Assembly: GCA_015956445.1 (NCBI GenBank)
Contig: WIUZ02000002.1
Location: forward strand, 744,001 to 808,000
DNA: 64,000 bases
Direction: 5' to 3'
DNA from: Thelephora terrestris
Lineage: Eukaryota > Basidiomycota > Agaricomycetes > Thelephorales > Thelephoraceae
The notes under the pieces were generated by a model that did no database searches, was not told the origin of the DNA, and saw only the letters and a program-made list of their open reading frames with translations. This document shows positions 35,415 to 46,892 of this stretch, one piece after another (positions within the stretch are counted from its first letter, which is position 1; each line of letters opens with the position of its first letter). A program made the position numbers and the translations under genes.

Positions 35415-37607
35415 ATGAGCTTGAGGGGTCTTTTCAAGCGCAAATCCAAACCTCTACCTCCGCCTTTACCTTGGTCTCCTCCTCTGGCTTTGCCTCCGAC
35501 CCCACCTTTGCCTTCATCTCCACCCTTGCCCTCATCTCCACCATTGCCCTCGCCTCAACTTCCACCTCGGCCGTTGCCATCACCTCCGTCTCGACCTTTG
35601 CCTTTGCTTCCATTGCCGCCCCTGCCTTCGGCTCCGACTTTACTCCCTTCTCCGCCCTCGCCACCATCTTCACCTTTGCTTCCACCTCTACCGTTGGCCC
35701 AATCTCTACCTTCGCTTTCATCTCCTTCTTTGCCTCTGTCTCCGCCTTTGCCTCCGTCTCCACTTTTGCCTCCATCTCCACCTTTGCCTCCGTCTCCACC
35801 TTTGCCTCCGTCTCCCCCTTTGCTTCCATCTCCGCCTTTGCCTCCGACTCCATCTTTGCCGCCTTCTCCGCCCTTGCCCCCGAGTCCACCTTTACCACCA
35901 TTCCCATTTTTGCCTCCTTCTCCGCCTTTGCCTCCAACACCATCTTTTCCTCCGTCTCCGCCTCTCCCTCCAACTCCATCCTTGCCTCCGTCTCCGCCAC
36001 TGCCCCCATCTCCGCCATTGCCTCCATCTCCCTCTTTGCTACCGCATTTTTCTACACTTCCATCCCCGCCTGACCCCACGTCCGCACCTCTGCTTCAGCG
36101 TCCACCTCTGCTTTGGCCTCCACAATCACCTCCAGCGTACTATCCCCCGACCTGCCCCGTAAGATTCCCACAATACCAATCGTTCCTCGATTCTGATTCT
36201 GCCTTTTGTAGTACTGCAAGCGCAGACCTGCGGCACTTGACCCCGCTACTGGACAGTATTTCCACTACTGCTCAAAGACATGCGCAAGGCATGCAAGGAA
36301 TCCTGGCCCGGTTCAAAGAGGGGTACAAACGCATCCTCTGCGTAGGGTAAGCAACAGACTTTGCTCGAAACGACCCTATAACCAAAGCTCGTCTGGTCCC
36401 ATCCCAGCCAACCTATTCAGGTGATCAATGAGGGCGGATTTTCACCAAGCCCATTAAGGTGGCTGAACCTGCGTTTTTCCAGGTCCGATTTGCCAGATAC
36501 GTGGGTGCACATCACCCGTATTTTTCCACCATAATGGGGCTCAGAGCAAGTACTGCACAATGAGACACAAACGGCTAGTCTTTTCTTCTTCAGGTGCCAT
36601 CGAATCACAGAATGACAGTGCCGTGAGTAGGTGGGCAGAGCAGGGTTGCATTTCTTGTCGTGCCGCTCCGAGGAGCAGCACATCTGTCATGTGCCAACCT
36701 TGTTACAACAGTGCAATGAGGCTTGCACCGTTTATCATCAAAGTACCTGAAGATCATGCGACCTACAAGAGTGGTACGTCAGCGTTCTATTGGTTGGTTG
36801 TTGGTACTTATCAGACGAAAGTCGAAACACAATTTCAACAATCCTGGAGGCATAACACGACGTGTCCTGCAGTCAAAGCGGTTTATAAAATTATCTGCAC
36901 CAAAGCGAGCCTGGATAAATACCAACGATACCTGTACGAGGACCACCCCGTCACACCTGACCTCGCGTTGACTTCCTGATTTTTTTGGTTATAGGGATGA
37001 TGTAGAATTCAGGGGAAATTTCTTAGCCAAGGAGAGTTCACGCGGCAACGAAAGACGCAGATGGCATGGAACGAAAAGGAAATGTTACATCGGAGACCAG
37101 GGGAACACGAGGTTCTGCACTGATTCGGGGTGTTCGCTGTGTCGCATCATTCAGAAGTCGTTCGATATTAAACTCTTCAAGAAGTCGACCGGTTGGGGGA
37201 GGTTCGGGGCTGGGATCTACACTTCGTCTACTTCATCAAAGTTCGTCCGCCCAGTCGACTGAGTTGTTGTTGCACGTACATCTAACCTTTAGGCTTTACC
37301 TTTCAGATCTAATGATTATTCGAAGAATATAGGCATCAGCTCCGATTGGAAGGCGCTGCTGCTGAACAAGGTCGTCGTTGGAAACGGGAAGAAACTGACC
37401 CAAGATGACCCATCACTGAAAAAGCCACCAGGGAGACACGATTCTGTGAGTGTTTATGTCCTAGTTTTTTGTTGGGTGCGTTATATAATCATGAGTTAGG
37501 TTCTCGCCGAAGTGGTCCCCGGTGGATCTCTGAACTACGACGAACTTGTCGTTTACAAGAACGAGGCAGTCCGACCATCGTATCTTGTGATGTATAAAAG
37601 CCCCTGA
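35415..37607 (+). CDS. PARP2: proline-rich, zinc-module, PARP-type ADP-ribosyltransferase
   Basis: PARP-type enzymes transfer ADP-ribose from NAD+ to proteins or nucleic acids. Start [12 protein letters not shown] parallels MDLTDLFEHKFK in PARP3. Exon 1 (35415-36158) encodes about 220 residues of PPLPPSP-type repeats ending TCP. Exon 2 from 36212 adds YCKRRPA...[10 protein letters not shown], completing a first Cys motif. Exon 36483-36573 gives [11 protein letters not shown]...YCTMRHKR, and exon 36631 on gives CISCRAAP...[14 protein letters not shown]. The catalytic part has [17 protein letters not shown] (His), [17 protein letters not shown] (Tyr) and [20 protein letters not shown] (Glu), so the H-Y-E triad is complete. 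The end is LVMYKSP. The splice between 36346 and 36483 is uncertain (a 13-nt microexon fits). The intron after 36573 begins with GC. Confidence 0.85.
35455..36090 (+). repeat. Coding minisatellite, degenerate Pro-Pro-Leu-Pro repeats
   Basis: CT-rich repeats with an 18-bp period inside PARP2 exon 1, variants of cctttgcctccgtctcca, encode PPLPPSP and LPPTPS units. The period is a multiple of three, so all six frames stay open. The opposite-strand Gly- and Glu/Lys/Ala-rich frames are artefacts of this. Such arrays change length easily between strains. Confidence 0.85.
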
Positions 37608-38191
37608 AGATTTCGCCCACGCACACGGGGACGTGTCTGAAGATTCGACTAACGGAGGTCTGGTTTTGGGGATCCACTCATAATGAACCACGACAGTTCT
37701 GTAGCTGACCCGACGGTGGTCTACGTGGCAATCGCGTGATATTCAGGTGGATGTCCAGGAAGCGGAACACAGTGCAGCCAGTTGCCGTCAACAGACACCC
37801 GAAATTGAGACCTAGTTTGCTGGAGATCCATGGAGAGTTTTTGATTCCACATGCACACCGCAATGTGGATCCTATGGATGCGGCGAAGGTACCGTAGCCG
37901 TATCGCACACAGGCTGGCATGTATCTCTGCAAAATACGATCGACAGATTCCGGCCAACAGATTCCAGTCTCACATGCAATGAGCACGGACATCTACCATA
38001 GGTACATGCCCTAAAGTTTGACCACAAAATGAGGGGGCCACAGCCAGACAAAAAACAACTGTAGGTAAAGAAAGGCGGGCGCAATCCAACACGAACGGGA
38101 CGAGACGAAATAAAAGAGACAAATGCCACGAGCGCACAGACAAACACAGAGAAAAGGTTGGACGAGAAAGCGCGAAGCGACCGACAGTGGG
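37608..38191. other. Intergenic region between PARP2 and the DUF6535 gene
   Basis: Convergent intergenic DNA of about 580 bp. It probably holds the 3' ends of both transcripts; no further feature is seen. Confidence 0.4.
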
Positions 38192-41031
38192 TTAAACTGA
38201 ACCTCTCTCCACAGCAAGCAAAGCAACCTTCGCTCGTCTAAGGTTATCGATCTTCGTCCTAAGAGCAACGGCAGCCGGGTCGACAGACCACGCAGTATGC
38301 TTAGCTAAAGCACTCTCGGCCTTGGCCAACTCCGAATCCATCAGCGACAGATACGTATCGAGATCTGTCCTCCTACTTCGTGCGACTTCCTTCGTGACCG
38401 CCTCCAACTGCTCCCGGACCTCAGGGATCAACTCGTTATGCTTAAACCACAAAATCGCCAACCAAAGCACCATAACCGCCGGGTCGTTCACCTCCGAGAT
38501 CGCGTCCGTCAGCTCCGGATTGTCGAGACACCTCTTCAAAGGCTGGGAGTCGTCAGGAACCGACGTGAAGTATTCCAATAGCTTCCATGTCTCCGTGACG
38601 ATGTGAGGACGCCAGTGGGAAGAGTTGATCATGTCGAAAAGAACCGCCACAGTAGCTCGCTGGACGTCGTGCGTGTGCTTGGTACCGTCGACGGCCGATG
38701 CCCAGTCCACGCAGAGATCTCTCATCTGATCAGGCTCCATGATCGGGTCGGTTGTGTTGAACCATTTGTCTCCAATGAGTGGGAGGAATAAGAGAGCTGA
38801 TTTGCGAAGCTGCAACGGTTTTTTATTCTGGTAAACGTAGCAGATGCCGCGGACGAAGGAGGGTTCAGTCGGATCAAAGTCCTTGAGGGCTTCGATAGCA
38901 GCGGGACTGGAGGCGTAAGCCAAAGCACGCAGAGCATTTTGAATCGGCTCATCCTGGTTGCCACCGCCTCGGGTGGCCAAATCGAAGTGATGGTCCAAGA
39001 AGGTCAGGATATCATCAGGATCTTCGACCCGCGGTAAGAATCTATCCCATTTATAGGCGCAGTGCAGGGCAAGACGAGAGGCCTGCCATTTCTTCTCCTG
39101 AGTGTAGGCGGTGGAGACAGGAGCTTGCATGACGACGTGGAATAGGTGATAGCTCTTCGTGGCGATGTCGTTCTCGGAGGTAGGTGCAATGAGTTCCATG
39201 GTTTGCAGGGCGCGGTCGATGTCTTCGGTGGTGGGATTGGGGTTCATGAACGTCTCAACGAGCTTCTCGTAGATCCTATCAACTTGCTTGTGTTGTTCAA
39301 AACTGCGAAGGTCACTTGAGCTTTATCTAAGAAAAAACTCATGAGCTACATTACCTCTTGTCGATAACTAACAGGTCATCTACGTGAAACTTGACTCCGA
39401 GGACAAGACCAATGATGAATAGGCAATCCGTTACGACCGGCGCGGGAGGGAGAGGGTCGAGTCGAAGTGAGTGAAGGACAAAATCCTTGACATCATCGGG
39501 TAAAGGCTGGCCTTTCCTGAGGACATCCCAGGAGCGGTAAAGGAGGATGTGCGCCATCCAAGAATGGTGAGAAACCGAAAACGAGAAGGTGTGCCAGTTC
39601 ATCTCTTCGTATTCACCAAAGATGCGATCGATGATACCGAGAGTGGATTCCAGGTCCGAATCTCCTTCGTAACGCCTGAATCCAACGATCGGGTGCCGGC
39701 TCGAGATAGACCTGAATACAGCTTTGTCGGATTCGTAACCGATGCACTGTCGCTGGATGGCGAGGTGGAGGAGGGCCTTGGCGTTGAGGTAAGCCTTGTG
39801 CCTGAGCCCGGGAATCACTACGAGGCGTCCGGATGGACAGTCGAAGCATTCGGTAAAGGCGTCATACACTCTCTCTAGTGGGATGGTCCGGATACCGGCG
39901 TGCCAAACAACCTCGGGAATGAACTTCGTGATAGCAAGGACAACGTCCGCGTTCATCGACATCTCGAACATCCGGGCGATACAGTTCGAATCCAACACAT
40001 AACCATGCCAATCGGTTTCCTTATTAAACAAAGGGACTTCCTGGTCAGCTGCACCGGCCATTGCTAATTCGATGTGGTTGCCAATCCTCCTGGCGTCGAA
40101 GTTGAAGCTCCGTAAATTGTAGTATCCAGCAGAGTTTGGCCTCTGCCGCTTTTTCTTAGAGAATGAGAACGTACGTCCAAACCACTTCCTGGTTCTCCTG
40201 AGGTACCTCTTGTGTCCACCGTCGAAGTGAATCATGAAGCGGATAATTATGGAGAGTGGGGTCTGGAATGGACAGTTGTAGGATAGAGTGGCAGCGGAAA
40301 CGATGAGCAGGTAGAAAAGGAGACCAAATGCGGTGGAACCGATGACGACCGCAGCGACGACATTGTCGATAGTGAACAAGTAGCTGGAGAGGGCGTAACC
40401 GAGGAGGAGGAGAGCGGCTTGAAGCATGAGAGGCAGGCATTCCATGACGAGATCAAAGTGCCAGGTGACCATACCGTCCATTTTGCGTTGTCGGTGTCGA
40501 CTACGGTCAATGGCAGATCCACGCAGCTGCACTTGGGAGTAGCGATTGAGCCACTGCTTGCCTAGCGTGGCGATGAAGGCGGCGAGAAGAGAAGCGGCCA
40601 AACTTGCATACAGGATGGCTTGAACGTGGACGATAGCAGGATCGGGGCCGGCCCACCGAGGCAAGACGGAATTGAGGTCGGTTGGGAAGTATCCTAGAGA
40701 AATGTTGGCCATAATAGTAAGCACGGTGTAGCTGGATTGGGTAAAATCCGGTTGGAGTTGGCTCTCGACATCGAGGACGAAAGCGGATGTGACCACGGAG
40801 AACAAGCCGGCCTGTTCCCCCAGAGAACTCAAATCAGTATCACAAACAAGGAGGAAAAAGGGAGAAAGAACCCACGAAGATCAAAGTGGTGTTCAAATCT
40901 TCCTCGTACCTCTTGACGAAATCGCGGTCATGCCCATCGGCTTCACGTTGGAACTTATCGTAGAACTCTGCGCGGGGACTACTGGTTGTTCCAAGGAGGT
41001 GTGGAAAGAGGGTTGGCAACGCCTTGAGCAT
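38192..41031 (-). CDS. DUF6535 multi-pass membrane protein
   Basis: Three exons: 40876-41031, 39355-40811 and 38192-39302 (64- and 52-bp introns, phases 0 and 2), giving 907 aa. The N-terminal FVKRYEEDLNTTLIF joined across the first intron to AGLFSVVTSAFVLDVESQL is the diagnostic start of DUF6535, a family expanded in agaricomycetes and of unknown function. Four hydrophobic segments are visible: around the start of exon 2, AILYASLAASLLAAFIATL, MLQAALLLLGYALSSYLF, and VVAAVVIGSTAFGLLFYLLI. The rest is a long soluble C-terminal region with helical, repeat-like texture. The start is the Met of MLKALPTLFPHLL; an in-frame Met at 41100 would add a hydrophobic stretch. Confidence 0.85.
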
Positions 41032-41100
41032 TGCCTCTTCTAAGCTGAGAGCAATAATCGCGATCAGGAGGTTGTGAGACAGGGTGATGATTGCACACAC

Positions 41101-43750
41101 TGTTTCGGGTTGATAGTTGCCTCCCCCATGATGCGCTACGAAGAGGCAGGGAGGAACTGAAGAATAGAATTGCTGGATGGAGTATGGGAAACTGGGGAGA
41201 GTCGAGACGAAGTAGAAAAGAATGGGTGGAAGGGAGATAAGGACGGAAGATCAGTCTCAATCGGAGGAGGGTATATATGAAATGGGGGGCGTACAATGAA
41301 AAGCGCTGATGTTCCCGGGACGTAAGTACCGGGTCTTGGAGAACTACTTTTAAGCGCCACTGCCAAAAACTCGATTTCTCTGCAAGTTGTCACAGGTCAC
41401 ATTTTGGTCACAACGTCCTCTTGAGGCATTGCCCTCAGGGTATCGTCCCGCGCTATCCACTGTCTATCCTACGCCACGCGTGCCCGACACCGCCCAACCC
41501 AAACCTTCGCACTCGTCACCAACATGTTTGCTACGGCCCTCGTGTTCATCACCTTCGTCTTCGCTCAAACTTTTAATCACGCGCGGTGACAGCCCAGGCT
41601 TGAGCTATGAGCTTGCATCAAACGGCGGAGGCTTGAGAACGAGCCCAACGGCTTCGAGGGTATATTGCTATCTTGGAAACATGCAACACATCGTGATACA
41701 GGTGGTCCTTTTTCTGTAGTGAACAATTTTGTATTCCATGTGCAGAATCCATCGCATTTCCGTCAAAATATATGCCCAGAGATGTTGATCCGGCTTCATG
41801 GAGGGGTGAGAGTCGAGACCATCGCGAAACGTCCCGGGCTCTGCCGCCCGCCGGCCCTATGCCTTATCTAGATGGGGTATGACGGGCGCCACATACAGTG
41901 CATTGCAAGATGACAGCCCCCTTTTCGAAAAAGTAGTGGGGAATGCCTTTGTTTTTGCCATGAAACGTAAAGTTTCCCAAACTCACAATCGGGTGGAGAT
42001 TTATACGCTCCTCACAGTTCGCCCCATCGCCCACTCACATCCTGCCAGACCATGCTTCGAACTTTCCCGCTTTCGCTTGAGTTCGCTGAGCATGTAGGAA
42101 GAAATAGGTTGACCCGCAAGTTCCTCCGTTTGTTGGCTGTTACTGTTGTCCGTCGCGTTGAGCGATCTCGTAACGGTTTTGGGACGAGCCACCCACTCCG
42201 ATACATGCATGTCAGTGTAAGTCGCGGCCAGACAAGATGTGTGGCCTGGAGGATAGCAAGTTAGCAAGCTGGTGAACGGTGGGGCTGGCTGTGGGAATCG
42301 CCTATCGATCTGTCTGATGGTGCATTCAAAGAGCTTTGTTACGTCACCGTATATGGAAACAGAAGTTTCTCACTTGTTCGGGACTCGCTCAGTACACGAA
42401 AACTAGACCGACGTAAATTGAAAGGCTCGCACATCCACGCTCCCTCATGTCCCTGTACCTCTCACTCATCGCGCAAACAGCCAGCGCTTGCTGACGTCAC
42501 GTTGGACCCACCTAACCCCAATTCCATAGTCCTGCAAAGCACGCAATCCTTGCGGTCTACCCCAGCCTGTTGCCCCCAGTATCCAAGGACTCCTCGAGTG
42601 GAACGGGATACCATGCCTCCTCTGAAGCGTGGGACACTCACAAATTTAGGCACCCGCTCTGAAACAGTAAATACAGCGTCTTGGCCACCCCTTTATGTCT
42701 TCAAAGTTCATGCGATGCCTATCAACTATCAAAAGTTTCTGATCTCGAAGACCTTGTAAATGGAATAGGATGGTTATATGTATATATGCTCCACGAGGTC
42801 CATTGTCTCAACCTTGTGAATCGCCTGAGGCTAGTAGCAGTAGCTAGCTCGCGCCCGACGTGTGTGCGCCAAGTGATGCCAAGGATATCAGGCAAGGTAC
42901 ACCTCGGCTAGGGGTGCCGGTGAGCGTCGAGTAGGACGAGCGGGGTTTAAACGACGCCGCGGGACAAGCAATAAGTATGCGCCCTCCGTGTGGATGGCGG
43001 GCCATCAGCAAATTGGGAAAAGTCCGACAATCGAATATATAGCCCTATGAAAGTGGTAGGGTAAGCTATAGCCTTATAACGCATTACATAGAACGGCGCT
43101 AAGGTTATCCGGGAAGCTTGTAATGGCTTACAACACATTACAACGGGTTACAAGCCCTTGTATGGGATATGCCTCGATCAGCAGACTTTTCGCAACTTGC
43201 TGATGATGGTAAGAGACCGGTTATCAAGACGAACGAGAAGGATAACCGAAAACACGAAGGTCAGATGGGAGTGAATAAGGGAGATGGGATGGTAAAATGA
43301 CGAATGACCAGGAAATACTAACTGACTCGGGCGAAAAGAGAGGCTCAAGGCTCGAGATTTGTCACGGGGCCCAATCCCAGCGTGTTCCCGGTACTGCGCA
43401 TCAGAATGCTAGGAACAGTCCTTGATATCGCGGCCTCTGGAACGAGATTGGAGAGAATCCTGGGAGCAGTTTGGCCTCGATCGGTAGTGACCCACCATCC
43501 GGACAATACAGCTCGCACCAACGTTGTATGCGCCATGTTTCATTTCATTCTTGCTGAACAGACAGTTCGTCGTAGTTTAAAAACCAATGAGCGTCGTTTG
43601 GTCTGGAGTGGGGTGGAAAATGGTTGGGTTGGTACAATCGCGTCATTCGGATCCATAGGCGCAACACTGCACGTCGGGTTCGAATGATATTCTCGTCGAG
43701 AGAGTTATCGAGGCGGCATATTCAGTTCATCGTCACAAGAACGGATATCG
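41101..43750. other. Unassigned intergenic DNA
   Basis: About 2.6 kb with no recognised domain. The first 250 bp are the probable DUF6535 promoter, with a tatatatg element near 41272. A TTACAA-rich patch (cttacaacacattacaacg) lies near 43128. Otherwise I see nothing. Confidence 0.4.
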
Positions 43751-43899
43751 CCTCTATTTACGGCGGAGAATCCGTCTCGTCCTTCCCAAAGATACGTAGG
43801 AAACCAATCCAAAGAAGGTGGTCCCAATGGTGGAAAAAGTGACCACTAAGCTGACGGTCCAGAGGTACCTCTAGAAGAAAACCGCTCCGCCTAGTTGAC

Positions 43900-44830
43900 G
43901 ATGATGGTTTCAAAACCCCGCACTTTGGCCTTGCCGAGGCGGCTGGACCACTGCTCGCCCGCCATCGCGAGGGAGGCAGCGAGGGGCAAAGTTCCAAGGC
44001 TGGTGTAAGTAGATGATGTTGTAGTCCGGGCAGTTCCAAGAGGCACGGATCGCTCGATTCTCTAAGAGCTTCGGCATCCAAAACAAGTCTTCGATCGCTT
44101 GGGGTTGATTTTTTGCGTTCCACAAGGGGGGGTTACCTGGCATGTCTAGGTCCTCGGTGTCCTCTGAACGTAGACTTGCCGGGATCGTCGCAGGGCGAGT
44201 ACTTGCAGGATGGCTGGCTTGCCCGCGCACAGGTCCTTCCACACTGTGGATGGCTAAAACAATCGTTCCCGATATGCTTGTGTCGTTCCCACAGACCTGT
44301 TTTACGAGAAAGAAATCGCCGACGATGAGAGTCAGGAAGTTGGATAGGGGGGAGGGACGATCGTTTGTGGCCGCTAACCCCCATCCGTCCCTTTGAGGGT
44401 TTCACCGAGGGCCTCCACCGACGTTCCCCCGATGTATATGTTGAGTCTCCCTGCTTCTGCGTTTGCTGGAGGAGAATAGCATGGCGATGATGGGAGCATA
44501 AAGCGCGACGCTGTGAGCGTCAATCAAGAACCGCGGGGCGACCGTCGAGCTCGAGGGAGCTTGCACTGGGTCCGAACCGGGATGATTGCAGTGGTTCGTC
44601 ATTTTTGTCCCTTTCCAATATGTGTCTCCCAACACGAGGCACGCACACGACTCTCTGAACTTCACTTTTCGCGGCGACCGTAGTCGGACTCGTTCCTTCG
44701 GCAACGGAATTCTCCCTCTCAACCTTTGCCGACTGTGTTGTCGCCTCCTCGTGGACTTTTCGGCTGTCCTTCGAGGGACAATATTCTGTGAAGCACGCGT
44801 CGCCCTCTTACCCATGCAACCACGCCGCCT
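43900..44830 (-). pseudogene. Segment U, copy 3 (most diverged)
   Basis: The minus strand has weaker counterparts of copies 1 and 2: a GNDTSISGTIVLAIHSVEGP block and TIPASLRSEDTEDLDMP downstream. Position and orientation match: just upstream of a PARP gene, on the opposite strand. The family is unrecognised. Confidence 0.35.
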
Positions 44831-45000
44831 GCTCGAGGTCGTGTTTCATTCAGAAAAATGTGTTTCCCTTGAGTCGGAAAAACTGACCCGTAAGCTTGAT
44901 CTAGCGGAACCTCACGCATCTGTGACCCCCTCTGCTCCCCGAACACTGTCTGCCACACCTTCTAAGTTGTCCAAAAACACTCCTGCCGGCGGATTGAACG

Positions 45001-46892
45001 ATGGACTTAACGGATCTCTTTGAACACAAATTCAAACTTACCTCGTCGCCTCCACCCTCTCGAAGGCGAATGCCCTCGTCTACGCCCATGCATTCACCGC
45101 CACCTTTGCCTCCTCAAAAGCGAATGTCCTCGTCTACGCCTTTACGTTCGCCCCAGGCTTTGCCTCCTCGGAGGCAGATTTCCTCGCATACGCCTTCGTC
45201 CCAACCTCAACCTTTGCCTCCACATCTGCCCCTGCCCGTTCCAAGGCAAAGGTCCCCATTCAAGTCCTCACTTTCACCTCAACGCCTGCCCCCACCTTTG
45301 CCTCGAAGGAGAATCTCCCCGTCTGTGCCTTCATCCCCACCTCAACCTTTGACCTCCCCACCTCCAAGGCGGATTCCCTCCTCTATGCCTTCACATTTAC
45401 CCCAACCTTTGACTTCACCTTCGCCCCCGCCTCTGCGTCAGCCCTTGCGCTGGCCTGTTCAGAGACAACCTTCACCTCCAACTCCGACTTTGCCTCCAGT
45501 CGCCCCCCAAACCTGTCCCGTAAGCTTGTTGCAAAACTGATCGCTTTTCATAGTTGAGTCTAGTTTCACAGAAGTGCAAGCAGGGGCCAGGGCTTAGAAA
45601 TAGAACCACGTATTGCAGTCGGGCGTGCGCAAGTCTCGCAGAGAACAACGGCCCCTCTCCAGCAAATCCCCCAACCCCCAGAAGTGCTCATCTGGCCCCT
45701 CTCCAACCAGCCTCTTCAGGTGATCCATGAGTTGGGCATCCATTCTTGCCCAAGGCAGCTGAAATTCACCTTTTCTCAGGACAGATATGCCAGGTTCCTG
45801 CGTGTACGTTACCTGTATACATACATCAGGATGGGACTTCGAGCGATTACTGCAAAGGGATTCACAAAAAGTAAGTCTTTTTTCAATCTCAGTCCACATA
45901 TTGATGGGTTCATGAATAGGTGGGGAAAGCGCCGTTGTATCTCTTGCCAAGCTGCTCCGATGAGCAAGGCGTCTGTCCTGTGTCAACCTTGTCACGATAT
46001 TGCACTGAAAATGGCACCGGTGATCATCGAAGTACCCAAAGATCACGAGAATTACAAGAGTGGTACGCCGACAGAGATCTATGGACTGGATTACAACGGG
46101 GGCTTATTAGACGACAGTCAAAAAACAATTTACACGATCATGGAGGCATGACACAACGTGTCCTAAAGTCAAGAGGGTTTACAAGATCATTGTTACTGAG
46201 GCAAGCCTGAACCAATACCAGGTGTATCTGTAGGACCGATTTCCCGCCGTATCTAACCTCACCCTAATTTACTGAGACTTTGATCGTAGCGACAGCGTGG
46301 AAGCTCGGGGGGATTTCTTAGCCACGGGTAAGTCACGCGGCAACGAAAACCGCCGATGGCATGGAACGAAAAGGAGATGCTGCATCGGAGACAAAGGGAC
46401 CACAAAAATATGCACGAATTCGAGGTGCTCACTGTGTCGCATCATCCAGAACTCGTTCGACATCACGCTAAGTAAGAAGGCGACTGGTTGGGGGAGGTTT
46501 GGGGCTGGCATATATACATCATCGACTTCGTCAAAGTTCGTTCGGTCAATCAAATGGGTTTTTATTGGACGTACACCTGACTCTAGGGGTTTACCAATCA
46601 GGTCTAATGACTATTCGAAGAATAGAGGGATTAATTCCAATTGGAAGGCGCTGCTACTGAACAAGGTTGTCGTTGGAAACGGCAAGAAAGTGACGAAGAA
46701 TAAAACATCGCTGACTGAACCACCTGAGGGATACGATTCTGTGAGCGTTGCGCTAGTTTTTTTTCGGCGGGGGTGTTGACCAGGCGTTAGGTCGTAGCGG
46801 TCCCCGGTGGATCCCTGAACTATGACGAACTTGTCGTCTACAAGAACGAGGCGATCCGACCATCGTATCTTGTAATGTACAAAAAACCATAA
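45001..46892 (+). CDS. PARP3: proline-rich, zinc-module, PARP-type ADP-ribosyltransferase
   Basis: Paralogue of PARP2. Exons: 45001-45519, 45572-45719, 45780-45870, 45920-46062, 46118 to about 46230, 46290 on, then two more to 46892. The first 170 residues are Pro/Ser-rich with basic RRR spacers, less repetitive than PARP2. Cys motifs: TCP joined to KCKQGPG...YCSRACASLA; ICQVPACTLPV...DYCKGIHKK; and CISCQAAP...LCQPCHDIALKMAP. The linker KDHENYKS and a Trp/Cys block (SWRHDTTCPKVKRVYKI) lead to the catalytic part: [51 protein letters not shown] and [20 protein letters not shown]. The H-Y-E triad is complete. The donor at the junction that is GC in PARP2 and TK3 is a normal GT here (after 45870). 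Confidence 0.87.

Noticed and set aside
35434-36079. Long minus-strand and alternative-frame open frames (Glu/Lys/Ala-rich and Gly-rich) opposite the PARP2 head
   Set aside because: They arise because the 18-bp CT-rich repeat keeps all frames open; only the plus-strand Pro-rich frame joins to a conserved protein.
45020-45352. Second plus-strand frame inside PARP3 exon 1
   Set aside because: Shadow of the low-complexity Pro/Ser-rich head; only the main frame splices into the Cys motifs.
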